A stretch of DNA of 8,466 nucleotides, taken from the NCBI GenBank assembly GCA_003647525.1, contig QMMZ01000057.1, forward strand, positions 1 through 8,466, given 5' to 3'. Of the stretch, positions 7,209 through 8,466 are shown piece by piece. The notes below the pieces were generated by a model. That model was not told the DNA's origin. It did no database searches and worked only from the letters and a program-made list of their open reading frames with translations. How positions within the stretch are numbered: the stretch's first letter is position 1; each line of letters begins with the position of its first letter. The translations under genes and the position numbers were made by a program. The stretch comes from Deltaproteobacteria bacterium (GTDB taxonomy: Bacteria; Desulfobacterota; Desulfobacteria; Desulfobacterales; ETH-SRB1).

Positions 7209-7232
7209 GTCCCTACTTTTTCGGGATTAGAA
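7209..7232. repeat. Right copy of the GTCCC...GGGATTRGAA element
   Basis: GTCCC (7209-7213) and TTCGGGATTAGAA (7220-7232) share their outer parts with the copy at 7030-7052, but the centre has diverged, leaving only a 4-bp TCCC/GGGA stem and a 9-nt loop. It lies 22 nt past the transporter stop codon. Confidence 0.4.
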
Positions 7233-7254
7233 TTACAGTAGAACCTGTTTTTAA

Positions 7255-8466
7255 TTATGCAGAGCCTCTTGTATCAATATGTTCTATTTCTAATTCGTCC
7301 AGTTCAATATCTTCTTCCTCATCAAAAATTTCAAGCAGAGGCTCTTTAAATGTCTTTGTAGTGATCCGTTCATCCAATGAAAGAATCAATGATGGCAATA
7401 AAAATAAATTGGAAAATAATGCCACAAATAAAGTAAAAGCGATTAAATATCCAAGAGACTCTGTACCTCCAAATGAGGACAATACAAAAATGATAAATCC
7501 AAAGAAAAGTACAACAGAAGAATAAATCATACTGAACCCTGTTTCTTTTAAGGCTGCAATTGCAGAATCTTTAATTCGCCAATTGTTCAATTTGAGTTGC
7601 AATCTGTACCGTGATAGAAAATGGATTGCATTATCTACTGAAATACCCAAAGCAATACTAAATATCAATACCGTGGAAGGTTTGATAGATATTCCGATAT
7701 AACCCATCATCGCAGCAGTTGTCATCAAAGGTATAATATTGGGGACCAGCGATATTAAAATCATTCTGATGGACGTAAATAAGAGGGCCATTAGTACGGT
7801 TATAATCAGCAAAGCCAACAACAAGCTGGTAAACAGGTTTTTCACCAGGTAGCGGTAACCTTTCAGGAAAACGACACTGGTACCAGTAATCTGTACGTCA
7901 AACTTGTCCTTATTGAAAATGGAATCAATTTGTGGTCTCAACTCATCTTTGATCCGTTGAATTTCATAGGTACCAATATTAGCCATTTGTGTACTGATAC
8001 GTGTATATTGCATGGTTGAATCGATGAACGAATTTAAAATAGTCCGTTTGTTGCCTTCCTGTCCCGGGATATATCTTAATATGAAGTTCTTTTCCTGGTT
8101 ATTTGGTAAACTGTACATTGTCTCGTTACCCCGGTAAAAGGCTTGTTTTGAAAACTTCAGCACTTCAGCGATAGAAATGGATTTGGATAGTTCGGGATAA
8201 GTAGAGAGTACTTGTTGCAGTTTATCAATTTTTTTAATCGTGGAGAGCTTCAGTACCCCTTTTTTCTTTTTGGTATCAACAGAAATTTCCAAAGGCATCA
8301 CACCATTAAAATTCTGCTCAATAAACATCAGGTCCTTGTACATGACATCTTTTTTGGGGATATCATCTACTATTTTTCCAGTGGTTTCAAGTTTCGCTAT
8401 TCCAAAGGCTGAAACTATGATGAGTACAAATGTTATGATATAAATTGGCTTTCTTCTTGTCAATAC
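7255..8466 (-). CDS. RND/MMPL-family membrane transporter, C-terminal half
   Basis: The frame runs open through the right edge, so the start and N-terminal half are missing; TTG at 8463 is just an in-frame codon. The visible ~403 residues (numbered from that TTG) match the second half of an RND/MMPL protein: helix 7 (7-23), a periplasmic loop (about 24-208), then five helices (about 210-231, 234-256, 262-283, 310-331, 336-362). ALGISVDNAIHFLSRYR (271-287) is the family's conserved motif in the fourth helix of the half, with its aspartate. These proteins use the proton gradient to export lipids, hydrophobic molecules or drugs; the substrate cannot be read here, and the single-polypeptide MMPL type (PF03176) fits better than an AcrB-type pump. 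The tail after helix 12 is strongly acidic (12 Asp/Glu from 375 to 402). It reads towards rfbA but appears separated by the hairpin terminator at 7085-7156. Confidence 0.88.
   Translation of the reverse strand, partial: VLTRRKPIYIITFVLIIVSAFGIAKLETTGKIVDDIPKKDVMYKDLMFIEQNFNGVMPLEISVDTKKKKGVLKLSTIKKIDKLQQVLSTYPELSKSISIAEVLKFSKQAFYRGNETMYSLPNNQEKNFILRYIPGQEGNKRTILNSFIDSTMQYTRISTQMANIGTYEIQRIKDELRPQIDSIFNKDKFDVQITGTSVVFLKGYRYLVKNLFTSLLLALLIITVLMALLFTSIRMILISLVPNIIPLMTTAAMMGYIGISIKPSTVLIFSIALGISVDNAIHFLSRYRLQLKLNNWRIKDSAIAALKETGFSMIYSSVVLFFGFIIFVLSSFGGTESLGYLIAFTLFVALFSNLFLLPSLILSLDERITTKTFKEPLLEIFDEEEDIELDELEIEHIDTRGSA

Noticed and set aside
8212..8443. Two short rightward open frames at the right edge
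   Set aside because: Both are antisense to the transporter periplasmic-loop coding sequence and overlap each other.
1..8466. CRISPR array, phage, toxin-antitoxin, transposase, tRNA or other novel-system genes
   Set aside because: No regularly spaced direct repeats, no clover-leaf-like sequence and no matching proteins were seen; every long open frame is accounted for by an envelope or housekeeping family.

Overview
The window looks like ordinary chromosomal DNA from a member of the Bacteroidota. The evidence is a C-terminal type IX secretion (T9SS) sorting domain on the first gene, AT-rich sequence, mostly absent Shine-Dalgarno motifs, and a TAnnTTTG-type promoter -7 element before the second gene. 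I cannot name a genus. Marinilabiliales/Bacteroidales-like lineages would fit, but that is inference.

Layout. From 1 to about 5043 the genes read rightwards: the 3' end of a large secreted surface protein (BACON-like domain, two Fn3-like repeats, T9SS tail); a 173-nt gap with two hairpins and a promoter; a complete ABC-F ribosome-associated ATPase; and, 3 nt after it, a polytopic membrane protein that looks like a GT-C glycosyltransferase. From 5129 to the end the genes read leftwards: the C-terminal half of an RND/MMPL-family transporter (7255 to the window edge), a 278-nt gap full of inverted repeats, glucose-1-phosphate thymidylyltransferase (rfbA/rmlA), and a polyprenyl diphosphate synthase starting 3 nt after rfbA ends. 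The two groups converge on an 85-nt gap at 5044-5128.

How the genes relate. Most of the window points to cell-envelope work: a surface-exported protein, a likely lipid-linked-sugar glycosyltransferase, a dTDP-sugar precursor enzyme, an isoprenoid diphosphate synthase and a membrane transporter. The only tight couplings are ABC-F with GT-C and rfbA with the prenyl synthase, each with a 3-nt gap. The link between isoprenoid and sugar nucleotide is suggestive only; the prenyl synthase has an aromatic residue predicting a short product, so it is not obviously the lipid-carrier synthase itself.

I found no CRISPR array, transposase, tRNA, rRNA, phage gene or defence system, and nothing I would call a new biological system. 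The most unusual stretch is the intergenic region 7030-7230, which holds a long near-perfect hairpin built from tandem CACAGATT units, bracketed by two related GTCCC...GGGATT copies and followed by an AT-rich palindrome. It looks like a mosaic of dispersed repeats, one of which doubles as a good terminator for the transporter gene.
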